Below the pieces are notes generated by a model. That model was not told the DNA's origin. It saw only the letters and a list, made by a program, of their open reading frames with translations, and searched no databases. Shown here in pieces: positions 1 through 8,819 of a stretch of 64,000 bases of DNA. Origin of the DNA: UBA10646 sp046296295 (lineage in GTDB: Bacteria; Bacteroidota; Bacteroidia; Chitinophagales; Chitinophagaceae); assembly GCA_046296295.1 (NCBI GenBank), contig JBKBLG010000004.1, positions 1-64,000 on the forward strand. Direction: 5' to 3'. Position numbers and translations under genes: made by a program. How positions within the stretch are numbered: position 1 is the stretch's first letter; each line of letters starts with the position of its first letter.

Positions 1-81
1 GTTTTGAATACTGCTTTACTCATACCCTATAGACTGATTTGAGAGCAATATAGTTCACAGACTTTTCAAACACCCATTAGT

Positions 82-117
82 GAAAAAGAAAAAAGGCTGC
101 CACTTTTGAGACAGCCT
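82..117 (-). terminator. Rho-independent terminator of the nadC-yciH unit
   Basis: The stem AGGCTG (94-99) pairs with CAGCCT (112-117). On the minus strand it is followed by a T-rich run (complement of 82-93). It lies about 75 bases past the stop of the YciH-like gene and would end the minus-strand transcript. Confidence 0.7.
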
Positions 118-177
118 CATCCTATTGCGCCTTGGTTATGGCGTAAAGGGGCACGTTAGTTGTTTGTTTTAAAATAC

Positions 178-191
178 ATTTACCGCAAGGT
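178..191 (+). repeat. Dispersed element 1
   Basis: ATTTACCGCAAGGT; intergenic, ends in the stop codon of the YciH-like gene. Confidence 0.9.
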
Positions 192-538
192 TAACCACCG
201 GCTTTTTTAGTATTGGTGTAGCCCCATTGTTGCAATAGGGCTAATATTTTATCTCTATGATCGCCTTGAATAATTATTTCGCCATCTTTAGCACTACCAC
301 CGGTGCCGCAACTACTCTTCAGTTGCTTGGCCAGTTGTTCTATATCGGCGTTGTTACCAACAAACCCTGTTATTACCGTTACAGTTTTACCACCTCTATG
401 ATTTTTTTCGAGTTGTATACGCAATTTTTGTTGTGCTGGTGCGAGTGTTTCAACCGCATCATCATCGTTCGAAATTTGAAAGTTCGGATCGGTACTGTAC
501 ACTAAGCCACCACTATTGGTTTTAAATTTTTTACTCAT
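191..538 (-). CDS. YciH/SUI1 (eIF1-like) translation factor family protein
   Basis: This small protein of about 115 residues belongs to the SUI1/eIF1 fold family (bacterial YciH), thought to bind the ribosome and influence start-codon fidelity. The N-terminal part contains GGLVYSTDPNF, typical of bacterial members. The C-terminal half carries TVITGF, the GTGGSAKDGEIIIQGDHRD core and a final ILALLQQWGY helix. I chose the ATG at 536-538 (MSKKF) over the ATG nine bases upstream because relatives start with MSKK. That start overlaps the last codons of nadC by 8 bp, implying translational coupling and one transcript with nadC. A copy of the dispersed element starts within the first bases beyond the stop. 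Family assignment is firm; cellular role is inferred. Confidence 0.88.
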   Translation of the reverse strand: MSKKFKTNSGGLVYSTDPNFQISNDDDAVETLAPAQQKLRIQLEKNHRGGKTVTVITGFVGNNADIEQLAKQLKSSCGTGGSAKDGEIIIQGDHRDKILALLQQWGYTNTKKAGG

Positions 539-1427
539 GGCTAACATCTATTGCTTTTAAACTTAAATCTACACTGCGTGCCTGATGTATTAAGCCACCT
601 ACACTCACATAAGTTACCCCTGTTGCTGCATAAGCTGCTATGGTATTTAAATTGATGCCGCCACTTGCCTCTGTTTCAAAACGGCCATCTATCAACTGCA
701 CTGCTTCGGCTACTTGCTCGGGAGTAAAGTTATCGAGCATAATACGAAACACTTTGCCTTCGGCGTGCTCGCATACCAAAGCAACATCGTGTAGGTTACG
801 TGTTTCTACTTCAATTTTTAGTGGGTATTGCAGTGTTTGAACATAGGCGAATGCTTTGTTAATCGCAGGAATAATACCACCAGCAAAATCAATATGATTA
901 TCTTTCAACATAATCATATCGTACAATGCAAAACGGTGGTTAATACCGCCACCTATACGTACTGCTTCTTTTTCTAACAAGCGAAAGTTAGGTGTTGTTT
1001 TTCGGGTGTCGAGTAGTTTTGTATTATAGCCTTCTAAGCGTTGGGTGTATTGTTTGGTAAGTGTTGCAATACCACTCATACGTTGCATGGTATTTAACAC
1101 CAAACGTTCGCAACTTAATAAGGTGTGTACTTTTGCCCTTACGGTAAATGCCAACTCGCCAGGTTGCATGTATGCACCATCTTCCTTATGAATTATAATA
1201 TTGGCTTCAGGCTCTACAAGTTGGAATATAAATTGCGCTACTGCTACACCAGCTAATATACCAGCTTCTTTTATTTTCAATACGGCAGTACCTACAGCAG
1301 TGGCGGGTATGCAACTGAGTGTACTATGGTCGCCATAGCCAATATCTTCTTGTAATGCTTGCTTTACCAACTGTGTTAAATGCTGTTGGTATTCCCTTTC
1401 GGTAAATGTGCTTCCAGGATATTGCAT
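531..1427 (-). CDS. nadC: Nicotinate-nucleotide pyrophosphorylase (carboxylating)
   Basis: Quinolinate phosphoribosyltransferase converts quinolinate and PRPP to nicotinate mononucleotide in de novo NAD synthesis in the cytoplasm. The 298-residue length is normal. Diagnostic motifs are EDIGYGDHST (residues 27-36), NTMQRMSGIATLT, DTRKTTPNFR near residue 140, the RIGGGINHRFALYDMIMLKD segment with substrate-binding residues, and a C-terminal SGGIN/VSVGGLIHQA barrel end. It is first in a two-gene unit with the YciH-like gene. A dispersed element at 1136-1149 encodes FTVR in an otherwise conserved region. nadA and nadB are not in the window. Confidence 0.96.
   Translation of the reverse strand: MQYPGSTFTEREYQQHLTQLVKQALQEDIGYGDHSTLSCIPATAVGTAVLKIKEAGILAGVAVAQFIFQLVEPEANIIIHKEDGAYMQPGELAFTVRAKVHTLLSCERLVLNTMQRMSGIATLTKQYTQRLEGYNTKLLDTRKTTPNFRLLEKEAVRIGGGINHRFALYDMIMLKDNHIDFAGGIIPAINKAFAYVQTLQYPLKIEVETRNLHDVALVCEHAEGKVFRIMLDNFTPEQVAEAVQLIDGRFETEASGGINLNTIAAYAATGVTYVSVGGLIHQARSVDLSLKAIDVSHE
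1136..1149 (-). repeat. Dispersed element 2
   Basis: ATTTACCGTAAGGG; inside nadC, encodes FTVR. Confidence 0.85.
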
Positions 1428-1505
1428 GTTATTGCTATTTCATAAAGTTCGTTGTTGCTGTGGCACTATTCATCATGATGCTATGATGTTTGTAATGCTA
1501 TGCGT

Positions 1506-1519
1506 ATTTACCGTAAGGT
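1506..1519 (+). repeat. Dispersed element 3
   Basis: ATTTACCGTAAGGT; intergenic, 4 bp past the pcrA stop. Confidence 0.9.
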
Positions 1520-1523
1520 ACTA

Positions 1524-3884
1524 TTAACTTACAATCATCAACTTTGCGAAGTTGAGTACTAAGTTTTTTTCGCCATTGGTATCAAACGCAATTAATGCTT
1601 TAGGGTTGTGCTGGCCACCTTCTACTTTTTTAACGGTGCCCATGCCAAACTTTTGATGCTCTACACGCATACCTTCTTTTATATCGGCGGGGTTGCTGGG
1701 TATAAAATTACTACTTGGCACATGTGTTACTATTGGTGGTGTAGTTGGCTTTGGAGCTAAATAGGTAGGTGTGGTTGGTTGCTTTTTGGCGGGTGGTGTT
1801 CCGTAACGGCGTTCGGCGGCGGCGGCATCGTTACTATTACCAAAACCGCGTTGCATGCGTTGAAAGGCCGATCCCATATCGTTAAAGCTGGTGCCCATGT
1901 TACGCATACCGCCACCGGCATAACTTTTATCGATATGTTGTTCGGGCATTTCTGCCAGAAAGCGGCTAGGCTCGTTTTGTACGAGATTACCAAAACGGTA
2001 GCGAGCATTAGCGTAGGTAAGCCATAGTTTTTGCTTGGCACGTGTTACGGCTACATAAAACAATCGTCGTTCTTCTTCAAGCTCTTCTCTGGTATTAATA
2101 CTTAAGCCACTTGGAAAGATGGTTTCTTCAACGCCTCCTACAAATACAACCGGAAATTCAAGTCCTTTTGCTGCATGTATGGTCATTAGCTTAACAACAT
2201 TATCGTCTTGCTTTTCATTATCAGCGTCGGTTAATAGGGTAATTTGTTGGAGGTAAGTACCTAAACTTTTTTCAAGCAATTCACCATCATCATTGCTGGG
2301 GCTTTCTGTCCACTCTTTAATAGAGTTAAGTAATTCTTGTATGTTTTCGTAGCGAGCAAGGCCTTCTGTAGTTTTATCGTTGAATAGTTCTTTCACCAGA
2401 TTGGTATGCTTACCTACTTGTACTGCCAAATCGTAAGCATTGGTACTACTTAACATGCTTTGGAAGTAACGCATCATGGTTACGAAATTTTGAATGGCTT
2501 CTAATGTACCTGCTCTAAAGCCAAACTCACCTGCACGGGTTAGCACTTCCCAAAAAGTAATATTGTATTCGTTGGCAGCAATACTTACTTTTTCAATTGT
2601 TGTTTTACCAATGCCGCGTGCCGGATAGTTAATGATTCTTTTGATAGCTTCTTCATCGCGGGTATTTACAATTACACGTAAGTAGGCGATAAAATCTTTC
2701 ACTTCTTTGCGCTGATAAAAGCTTAGGCCACCATAAATACGATAGGGAATGCCCATACGGCGAAGACTTTCTTCGAAACTGCGGCTTTGTGCATTGGTAC
2801 GATAAAGAATTGCAAAATCGCTGTTGTTGAAATGATAGCGTAGTTTTTGTTCTTGTATGGTATCGGCTACGTATCTACCTTCATCGTTATCTGTCATGGT
2901 TCGAACCAAACGAATTTTTTCGCCTGTTTCATTTTGGGTCCATAAGTCTTTGGGTATTTGCCCTTTATTATTTCTGATAACCTCGTTAGCTACTTGTAAG
3001 ATGGTTTGGGTACTACGATAGTTTTGTTCTAGTTTAATTACGGTAACATCATCGTAATCTTTTTGAAATTGTAATATATTTTCAATGGTAGCACCTCTAA
3101 AACTGTAGATGCTTTGTGCATCGTCGCCCACTACACAAATATTTTCATTGGCTGCGGCCAGTAGTTTTGTAATTTGATATTGTACAGGGTTAGTATCTTG
3201 ATACTCATCAATCATTACATACTTAAACTTGTGCTGATACTTGTGCAATACTTCTGGAAAATCGCGTAATATCTCATACATTTTCAACAGCAAATCATCG
3301 AAATCCATCGCCCCATTTTTAAAACAACGCTCGGCGTATGCTTTATATATTTTTGCAATGGCTGGGCGGTTGGTACGCATATCTTCTTGCTGAATATAAT
3401 AATCGTTGGCATATTCGGCAGGGCCTACCAAAGCATTTTTAGCCTGACTAATTCTCGAACCAACAATGTTAGGTTTATAGTGTTTTTCATCGAGGTTCAG
3501 CTCTTGTACTACGGTTTTAATAACACTTCTACTATCATCGGTATCATAAATGGTGAAACTACTGGGGTAGCCAATGCGGTGAGCTTCGCCACGCAACACC
3601 CTTGCGAATACACTATGGAATGTGCCAATGTATAAGTTACGAGCTTCTGAATTACCTAAGATTTTGGTAATACGCTCCTTCATTTCATTAGCTGCTTTGT
3701 TGGTAAAAGTGAGTGCCAAAATATTAAATGCATCTACCTTATGAAAACCCATGAGGTAAGCAATTCTACTTGTGAGCACTTTCGTTTTGCCACTGCCTGC
3801 GCCGGCTACAATCATCAAAGGGCCATCTTTATGCATTACGGCCTCCCGCTGTTGCGGGTTCAATCCTGCTAAAATATCCTGCAT
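1524..3884 (-). CDS. pcrA: UvrD/PcrA-type superfamily 1 DNA helicase
   Basis: This is an ATP-dependent 3'-5' DNA helicase for nucleotide excision repair and replication-fork maintenance. The Walker A motif GAGSGKT is near residue 30 from the chosen start, followed by DEYQDTNPVQ (motif II), GDDAQSIYSFRGA (III), EQNYRST (IV), MTIHAAKGLEFPVVFVGG (V) and RRLFYVAVTRAKQKL (VI). The C-terminal 50 residues contain GMRVEHQKFGMGTVKKVEG, the Tudor-like domain seen in PcrA. I prefer the ATG at 3882-3884 (MQDILAGLNPQQ), where family members begin; an in-frame ATG at 3921-3923 would add 13 residues. A poorly conserved Pro/Thr linker precedes the Tudor-like domain. No dispersed element lies inside this 2.4-kb gene. 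Confidence 0.94.
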   Translation of the reverse strand: MQDILAGLNPQQREAVMHKDGPLMIVAGAGSGKTKVLTSRIAYLMGFHKVDAFNILALTFTNKAANEMKERITKILGNSEARNLYIGTFHSVFARVLRGEAHRIGYPSSFTIYDTDDSRSVIKTVVQELNLDEKHYKPNIVGSRISQAKNALVGPAEYANDYYIQQEDMRTNRPAIAKIYKAYAERCFKNGAMDFDDLLLKMYEILRDFPEVLHKYQHKFKYVMIDEYQDTNPVQYQITKLLAAANENICVVGDDAQSIYSFRGATIENILQFQKDYDDVTVIKLEQNYRSTQTILQVANEVIRNNKGQIPKDLWTQNETGEKIRLVRTMTDNDEGRYVADTIQEQKLRYHFNNSDFAILYRTNAQSRSFEESLRRMGIPYRIYGGLSFYQRKEVKDFIAYLRVIVNTRDEEAIKRIINYPARGIGKTTIEKVSIAANEYNITFWEVLTRAGEFGFRAGTLEAIQNFVTMMRYFQSMLSSTNAYDLAVQVGKHTNLVKELFNDKTTEGLARYENIQELLNSIKEWTESPSNDDGELLEKSLGTYLQQITLLTDADNEKQDDNVVKLMTIHAAKGLEFPVVFVGGVEETIFPSGLSINTREELEEERRLFYVAVTRAKQKLWLTYANARYRFGNLVQNEPSRFLAEMPEQHIDKSYAGGGMRNMGTSFNDMGSAFQRMQRGFGNSNDAAAAERRYGTPPAKKQPTTPTYLAPKPTTPPIVTHVPSSNFIPSNPADIKEGMRVEHQKFGMGTVKKVEGGQHNPKALIAFDTNGEKNLVLNFAKLMIVS

Positions 3885-3967
3885 GGGTGCAAGGTAAGGC
3901 AAGGGCGCCTTGCACTGGGGCAATGTTTGTAATTTACTACCCTGAAAAAAGGAATTTATGCTTGAAT

Positions 3968-3981
3968 ACCTTACGGTAAAT
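3968..3981 (-). repeat. Dispersed element 4
   Basis: ATTTACCGTAAGGT; intergenic, upstream of pcrA. Confidence 0.9.
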
Positions 3982-4023
3982 GTTGTTCTGCCAATGCAAC
4001 CACCCTACTGGCGATAAACAAGA

Positions 4024-5010
4024 TTATTCTACGCCAGTTTCGCCGGTACGTTGCTTGCTCTTTTTACCTTTTTTCTGTTTTACCCCTTTAGCGTTCTTAC
4101 CACCAATACCGAGTGGGTCGCCAAAAGCCGGATCGGCAGCTTCTTCTTCTACCAAAAGCTTCCAATTCGTGCATTTGTATGTTTCTATGAGGCCAGCCAG
4201 TTCCCCTATATGGCCGCAGTGCTTTTGTCCGTCGCTGCAAGTGGTACTACAATACACCACCGGAATGTCAATAATAATATTTTCAATTTCCGACAAGTTG
4301 CTGTAGCGTAGTGGTGCCTTGCGTACAAAACCTATAATGTAATCTTCGTAATACTTAATTTTAGTGGTAACCAACATTTCTTCGCCCGAAGCTTCATCAA
4401 GTACATTTTGCTGATGCTCCTCCGTCATTTTAAGCATTTCAAGCGGCCCCATATTTTTAAGCCGTACAATAATATTCTCGGGTAGCTTGGTATCTTTTAG
4501 TTTTTTGATAAGCTTTTCTTTACCACTACTATCGGTAGCAATACGCATTTGATCTTCTGGCACTGCTCCGCCGGGGCGAATTACCATTCGCTTTTTAGGC
4601 GTTGTATCGGTAATATTGTTTATACTATCATTTGCCGTAAGGCGAGCCGTATCTGTTGTAACTACCCCTCCACCGGGTCTTATTTTTGTACTAGGCTTCG
4701 GTGGTATTATACTATCGGCAACTGTTGCATCTCCGCCGCCGGGCCTTATGGTAGTGCTCGGTTTGGGAACGGGCTCTAATTGTTTGGCAGCAATAGTATC
4801 GGCAGGTACAGGCTGGCTGGTAATAGGCTTGGCAGTATCGGCAACTAGGGGCTTAGATTTTGTAATAGGTTTTGGTGGCACGGTTTTGGGCGTAGGTTTA
4901 GGTTGACTCACCGGTGCCGAGGTAGGGGGCTTTTTCCTGAATTGGGCATTTGCAAAAATGGGCAGCAGTAGCCCTAATATCAACCAATAAAACGAAAAAC
5001 GTACTTGCAT
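4024..5010 (-). CDS. Exported proline-rich protein of unknown function with IRPGG repeats
   Basis: I do not recognise the family. Residues 1-22 form a signal peptide (hydrophobic core ending ANAQ). Residues 25-150 are low-complexity and rich in Pro, Thr and Lys, with three spaced IRPGG units (TTIRPGGGD, TKIRPGGGV, MVIRPGGAV). Residues 165-300 look folded and contain CSTTCSDGQKHCGHIG, a Cys/His cluster that could bind metal or form disulfides. The tail is Lys-rich (KQKKGKKSKQR). An exported or surface-associated protein is likely. A dispersed element at 4630-4643 encodes LTAN in the disordered part. The gene stands alone and is divergent from the Pif1-like helicase. Confidence 0.75.
   Translation of the reverse strand: MQVRFSFYWLILGLLLPIFANAQFRKKPPTSAPVSQPKPTPKTVPPKPITKSKPLVADTAKPITSQPVPADTIAAKQLEPVPKPSTTIRPGGGDATVADSIIPPKPSTKIRPGGGVVTTDTARLTANDSINNITDTTPKKRMVIRPGGAVPEDQMRIATDSSGKEKLIKKLKDTKLPENIIVRLKNMGPLEMLKMTEEHQQNVLDEASGEEMLVTTKIKYYEDYIIGFVRKAPLRYSNLSEIENIIIDIPVVYCSTTCSDGQKHCGHIGELAGLIETYKCTNWKLLVEEEAADPAFGDPLGIGGKNAKGVKQKKGKKSKQRTGETGVE
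4630..4643 (+). repeat. Dispersed element 5
   Basis: ATTTGCCGTAAGGC; inside the proline-rich protein gene, encodes LTAN on the gene strand. Confidence 0.88.
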
Positions 5011-5101
5011 GCCTTAATAATTTCAAGGCTAAGTTATTTATTGGCTTCTAATTATCACCAACTGCCATATAAGGCTTTAAAAAACAATAATTTCGAGCTA
5101 C

Positions 5102-7609
5102 ATGAGTCATTCGGTTTTTGATATTGCCAGTTCGTTTGTATTGCATACCAATAAAAGTATTTTCCTTACGGGAAAAGCCGGTACAGGCAAAACCACCTTT
5201 TTAAAACAGGTGGTACAAGCTTGTACTAAAAATTTAGTAGTAGTAGCACCAACTGGTGTGGCTGCTATTAATGCCGGCGGTGTAACCATTCACAGCTTTT
5301 TCAACTTACCCTTCTCGCCTTATTTACCGCAAGGTAATGGCTGGGGCAATGGCGATAGTGCGGTTTATAGTAATACCCAATTACTTAACAAAGTAAAATT
5401 AAACAGCGAAAAAATTGAGCTGCTACAAGCGTTAGAACTGCTTATAATTGATGAGGTGAGTATGGTGCGTGCCGATGTACTAGATGCGATTGATGCTATT
5501 CTGCGCCACTACAGAAAGCAATATCAAGCTCCTTTTGGGGGTGTACAATTGCTATGTATTGGCGATGTATACCAGCTACCGCCCGTTGTAAGCGATACCG
5601 AATGGCCGTTGCTGCAACAAGTGTATGCAACACCTTATTTTTTTAGCAGTTTGGCATTTGCAGCAGCAGCACCATTATGTATTGAGTTAGATAGAGTATA
5701 TCGCCAACAAGAAGGAAATTTTATTCGCTTATTAAATCAGGTACGTAACAACGAATTTGATGAAGATGGTTACGATATGTTACAGGCCCTGCAACAGCAT
5801 GTACTTGATAACGATGTAGGTGTAATAACACTAACCAGTCACAATGCTATTGCCGACGATATCAATCAAAAAGCTTTGGCTGCGTTACCCGGTATGGCAT
5901 TAGGATTTGAAGCCATTATTGAAGGTGAATTTTCTGAAAAAAGTTACCCTGCCGATGCTGCATTGGTATTAAAAGTGGGAGCTCAAGTAATGTTTATTAA
6001 AAACGATACCGAACGCATTCGTCGCTATTACAATGGCAAAATAGGTATTGTAACTGCACTCGATACTAACGTAATTACGGTGCATTGCGAAGGCGATGAT
6101 AGCCCTATTGCCGTTGAAAAAACCACTTGGAATAACACTCGCTATAAGCTAAATACAAATTCGCAAAGTATAGAAGAAGAGGTGGTTGGCAGCTTCACAC
6201 AATTTCCCTTACGGCTGGCTTGGGCTGTAACCATACACAAGAGTCAGGGCCTCACCTTCGATAAGGTGAAAATTGATGCAGGCAAGGCATTTGCACCCGG
6301 ACAAGTATATGTAGCTTTGAGCAGATGTACCCGGCTCGATGGTATTCAACTATTAAGTAGCCTTACGGCAAATGCCATACGCACCGACCCTCGTATTGTA
6401 GCTTTTTCGCAAACACAAAAAACACCCGTTGCACAGCTACCTTTTTTATTAGAAGAAGCTAGAATTAGCTATCAGCAAATGCAATTGTATCAATGGTTCG
6501 GCGATATACAGCTATCAAAAGCATTGATACCATTAATCAATGCCATTAATACCGCTGGCCACCAATGTAACCCCAACCCTACTGCCACCATTGTGGCATG
6601 GGGCGAAGTGGTAACCAGCCTTACACAAGTGGCTAAAAGATTTAAAAGTCAGCTACAACAGTTACTACCCAACGATTGTATACCTGAAGAAAGCGCCGCA
6701 CTGCAGCAACGATTACGAGCTGCGGCTGGCTATTTTGTACAACAGTTACAGCCCATTGTTCAAGCACTTGCTGCATTAGAATTTGCTTGCGATAGCAAGC
6801 CACAAGCTAAGCAATTATTAGACAAGCTGCAACGTTGGAATGCTAGCTTACAAAAGTATGTTGCGGTATACGAGCACATTTACCGTAAGGGATACAGCCC
6901 CATAATTATAAGTGAAGCTTTGCAGCAACCAATTGCGGCTTGGAACAAAAAAGTATATGCTACACAACAAACTACAATGGGTGTAACAGATTGTATGCAG
7001 CCTGCTTTATTGCAACAACTCAAGCAAGCAAGAGATACTTATTGTAATGAAAACGATGTTGCGGTGTACTTGGTTGCCAACTTGGCCACATTGGTGTACA
7101 TGGCGAACTGTATGCCAACAAACACCAATGAACTAGCGCAAATACCCGGTTTTGGACCTAAAAAAGTAGCACAATACGGCGAATTATTTTTGCCGATTAT
7201 TGAAGCTTATGTTGCTGAAAGAAATATTACCGAGCGCTTGCCACTGCCTAGCAAAAAACCTAAAGAAAAAACGAGTACAGCAAAAGCAGCTAGCAATGCC
7301 ATTACCCTACAAATGTTTTTAGAGGGTAATGATATAGCTACTATTGCAGCAACACGTAACCTTAGCGTTGGCACTATTGAAAGTCATTTAACAGGTTATA
7401 TTGCCGACGGAACACTTGATATTAAACAATTAGTTACACCTGAATTGTTGGAACAATTAAATGAAGCCATTGCAACACTTGATTGGGATATTTCACAAGG
7501 GTACAAAGCATTAAAGGAGCAATTAAACTTCGATGTAAGTTTTGCCGCCTTGCGTTGGTGGCAGGCACATCAACAATATTTAGCAGCTAAGAACGATGCT
7601 GCACCTTAG
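5102..7609 (+). CDS. Pif1/RecD-like helicase with C-terminal HRDC and helix-turn-helix domains
   Basis: This 835-residue protein starts with a superfamily 1B helicase core: Walker A GKAGTGKTT (24-32), Walker B LLIIDEVSMV near 115, GDVYQLPPV, and the late motif TIHKSQGLTFDKV near 375 with VYVALSRC. Residues about 640-710 (NELAQIPGFGPKKVAQYG) resemble an HRDC domain. Residues about 735-830 (FLEGNDIATIAATRNLSVGTIESHLTGYI) resemble the helix-turn-helix module at the end of RecQ-type helicases. It probably works in DNA repair or fork maintenance. It has three copies of the dispersed element (LPQG, LTAN, IYRK). Its 3' end overlaps the convergent glycosyltransferase gene by 23 bp. Confidence 0.88.
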   Translation: MSHSVFDIASSFVLHTNKSIFLTGKAGTGKTTFLKQVVQACTKNLVVVAPTGVAAINAGGVTIHSFFNLPFSPYLPQGNGWGNGDSAVYSNTQLLNKVKLNSEKIELLQALELLIIDEVSMVRADVLDAIDAILRHYRKQYQAPFGGVQLLCIGDVYQLPPVVSDTEWPLLQQVYATPYFFSSLAFAAAAPLCIELDRVYRQQEGNFIRLLNQVRNNEFDEDGYDMLQALQQHVLDNDVGVITLTSHNAIADDINQKALAALPGMALGFEAIIEGEFSEKSYPADAALVLKVGAQVMFIKNDTERIRRYYNGKIGIVTALDTNVITVHCEGDDSPIAVEKTTWNNTRYKLNTNSQSIEEEVVGSFTQFPLRLAWAVTIHKSQGLTFDKVKIDAGKAFAPGQVYVALSRCTRLDGIQLLSSLTANAIRTDPRIVAFSQTQKTPVAQLPFLLEEARISYQQMQLYQWFGDIQLSKALIPLINAINTAGHQCNPNPTATIVAWGEVVTSLTQVAKRFKSQLQQLLPNDCIPEESAALQQRLRAAAGYFVQQLQPIVQALAALEFACDSKPQAKQLLDKLQRWNASLQKYVAVYEHIYRKGYSPIIISEALQQPIAAWNKKVYATQQTTMGVTDCMQPALLQQLKQARDTYCNENDVAVYLVANLATLVYMANCMPTNTNELAQIPGFGPKKVAQYGELFLPIIEAYVAERNITERLPLPSKKPKEKTSTAKAASNAITLQMFLEGNDIATIAATRNLSVGTIESHLTGYIADGTLDIKQLVTPELLEQLNEAIATLDWDISQGYKALKEQLNFDVSFAALRWWQAHQQYLAAKNDAAP
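5322..5335 (+). repeat. Dispersed element 6
   Basis: ATTTACCGCAAGGT; inside the Pif1-like gene, encodes LPQG. Confidence 0.88.
6360..6373 (-). repeat. Dispersed element 7
   Basis: ATTTGCCGTAAGGC; inside the Pif1-like gene, encodes LTAN. Confidence 0.88.
6878..6891 (+). repeat. Dispersed element 8
   Basis: ATTTACCGTAAGGG; inside the Pif1-like gene, encodes IYRK. Confidence 0.85.
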
Positions 7610-8735
7610 CTACAAACTGTTTGTATTCGTTGATAATATATTTAACATCAAATTTTTGCTGCACCAATGTACGGCCTGCATGGCCCATGGCTTTACGCCC
7701 AGCTTCGGGCATCGACATGAGCTGTGCCATTTTTACCGCAAGGTCTTCGGCATTATCTACCTTGCACATATAACCATTCACACCATCTTCTACCACTTCT
7801 CGGCAACCAGTATGGTTAGTAGTGATAATAGGAATTTCTAAACTACAGGCTTCCATTAAACTTCGGGGTACCCCCTCTTGGTAATAGCTTGGCAATACAA
7901 AACAATGCGATTGCAGCAAGCAGGGAACAACATCGTTCGCAAAGCCACGGTAATCAATCAAACCTTCATCACGCCATGCCTGCATTTGTTCTACCGGAAT
8001 AGAATCGGGGTGATGCGGTTCAAAAAAGCCAAATATTCTACACTGAAAATGGTAACCCTTATTTCTCAAAATACGAGCAGCATCGGCGAACGTACCAATA
8101 CCTTTACTCCACAAATTACGTGTGAGCATTAAAAATACAAACGGCTTATCGGCCTTAGCATCGTTGTATCGGCTGCGATCAAAACGCTCTGTATTAATAC
8201 CCTCGCCATGCAACAACTTTAACTTACTAGACTTAGCAATACGATATTTCTGAAACAAGTGCATATCTTCTGCATTTAGCAGCCATACTTCTTTCACACG
8301 GCTTAATGCGAAGCGATATAGGTTTTGTACCAACACAAACAGCCAGTTCCTTTTTTTAAATGCATAGCCTAACCCTGTAATTAAAGCTACCGATGGTATA
8401 CGTAACCAGCCAGATGCTAAAGAACCGTAAATATTGGGCTTTATTACATAATGAAAAATAGCAATGGGTTTTAGCTTTTTATAGAACTTACGTAATTGCC
8501 AAAACAGTGTAATATCGGCAATGGGGTTTAACTCTCGATTGTTAAACTCAATATGGTGCACTTTGCAACCAATATTCATTAAACCGGCAGCAAAATCGTC
8601 TTTCTGAGCTAGCACATGTACTTCGAAGCCATCGGCGATGAACGATTCCAGCACTTCCTTTCTGAAATTGTACATACTCCAACAACTATTGCTTACAAAA
8701 AGCAGTTTCTTCGCAGTATGTTGTTGTTGTTGCAT
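7587..8735 (-). CDS. Glycosyltransferase family 4 protein (PglA-like)
   Basis: This is a GT-B fold sugar transferase of about 382 residues, related to family 4 enzymes that add hexosamines to lipid-linked glycans. The N-terminal Rossmann part begins KKLLFVSNSCWSMYNFR and includes IKPNIYGSLAS. The C-terminal nucleotide-sugar site contains EGVPRSLMEACSLEIPIITT followed by GCREVVEDGVNGY, with the E-x7-E signature. I chose the ATG at 8733-8735 (MQQQQHTAKK) because the 20 residues before it in the longer reading frame are not family-like. The neighbouring polytopic membrane gene suggests a surface-polysaccharide role; the sugar and acceptor cannot be read from sequence. A dispersed element at 7731-7744 encodes LAVK. 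Confidence 0.87.
   Translation of the reverse strand: MQQQQHTAKKLLFVSNSCWSMYNFRKEVLESFIADGFEVHVLAQKDDFAAGLMNIGCKVHHIEFNNRELNPIADITLFWQLRKFYKKLKPIAIFHYVIKPNIYGSLASGWLRIPSVALITGLGYAFKKRNWLFVLVQNLYRFALSRVKEVWLLNAEDMHLFQKYRIAKSSKLKLLHGEGINTERFDRSRYNDAKADKPFVFLMLTRNLWSKGIGTFADAARILRNKGYHFQCRIFGFFEPHHPDSIPVEQMQAWRDEGLIDYRGFANDVVPCLLQSHCFVLPSYYQEGVPRSLMEACSLEIPIITTNHTGCREVVEDGVNGYMCKVDNAEDLAVKMAQLMSMPEAGRKAMGHAGRTLVQQKFDVKYIINEYKQFVAKVQHRS
7731..7744 (+). repeat. Dispersed element 9
   Basis: TTTTACCGCAAGGT; inside the glycosyltransferase gene, encodes LAVK. Confidence 0.82.
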
Positions 8736-8819
8736 ACTGTGCAATAATAATACATTAAACGAATTATTACATTCGAGTTTGTAATGTATCATCATTAAAT
8801 TGTTTTGTACCAGTTATTT

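Noticed and set aside
5163..5175. Partial match CCTTACGGGAAAA to the dispersed element in the Pif1-like gene
   Set aside because: It overlaps the codons of the Walker A loop (LTGKAG) and lacks the GGTAA/GGCAA part, so coincidence with a conserved motif is more likely.
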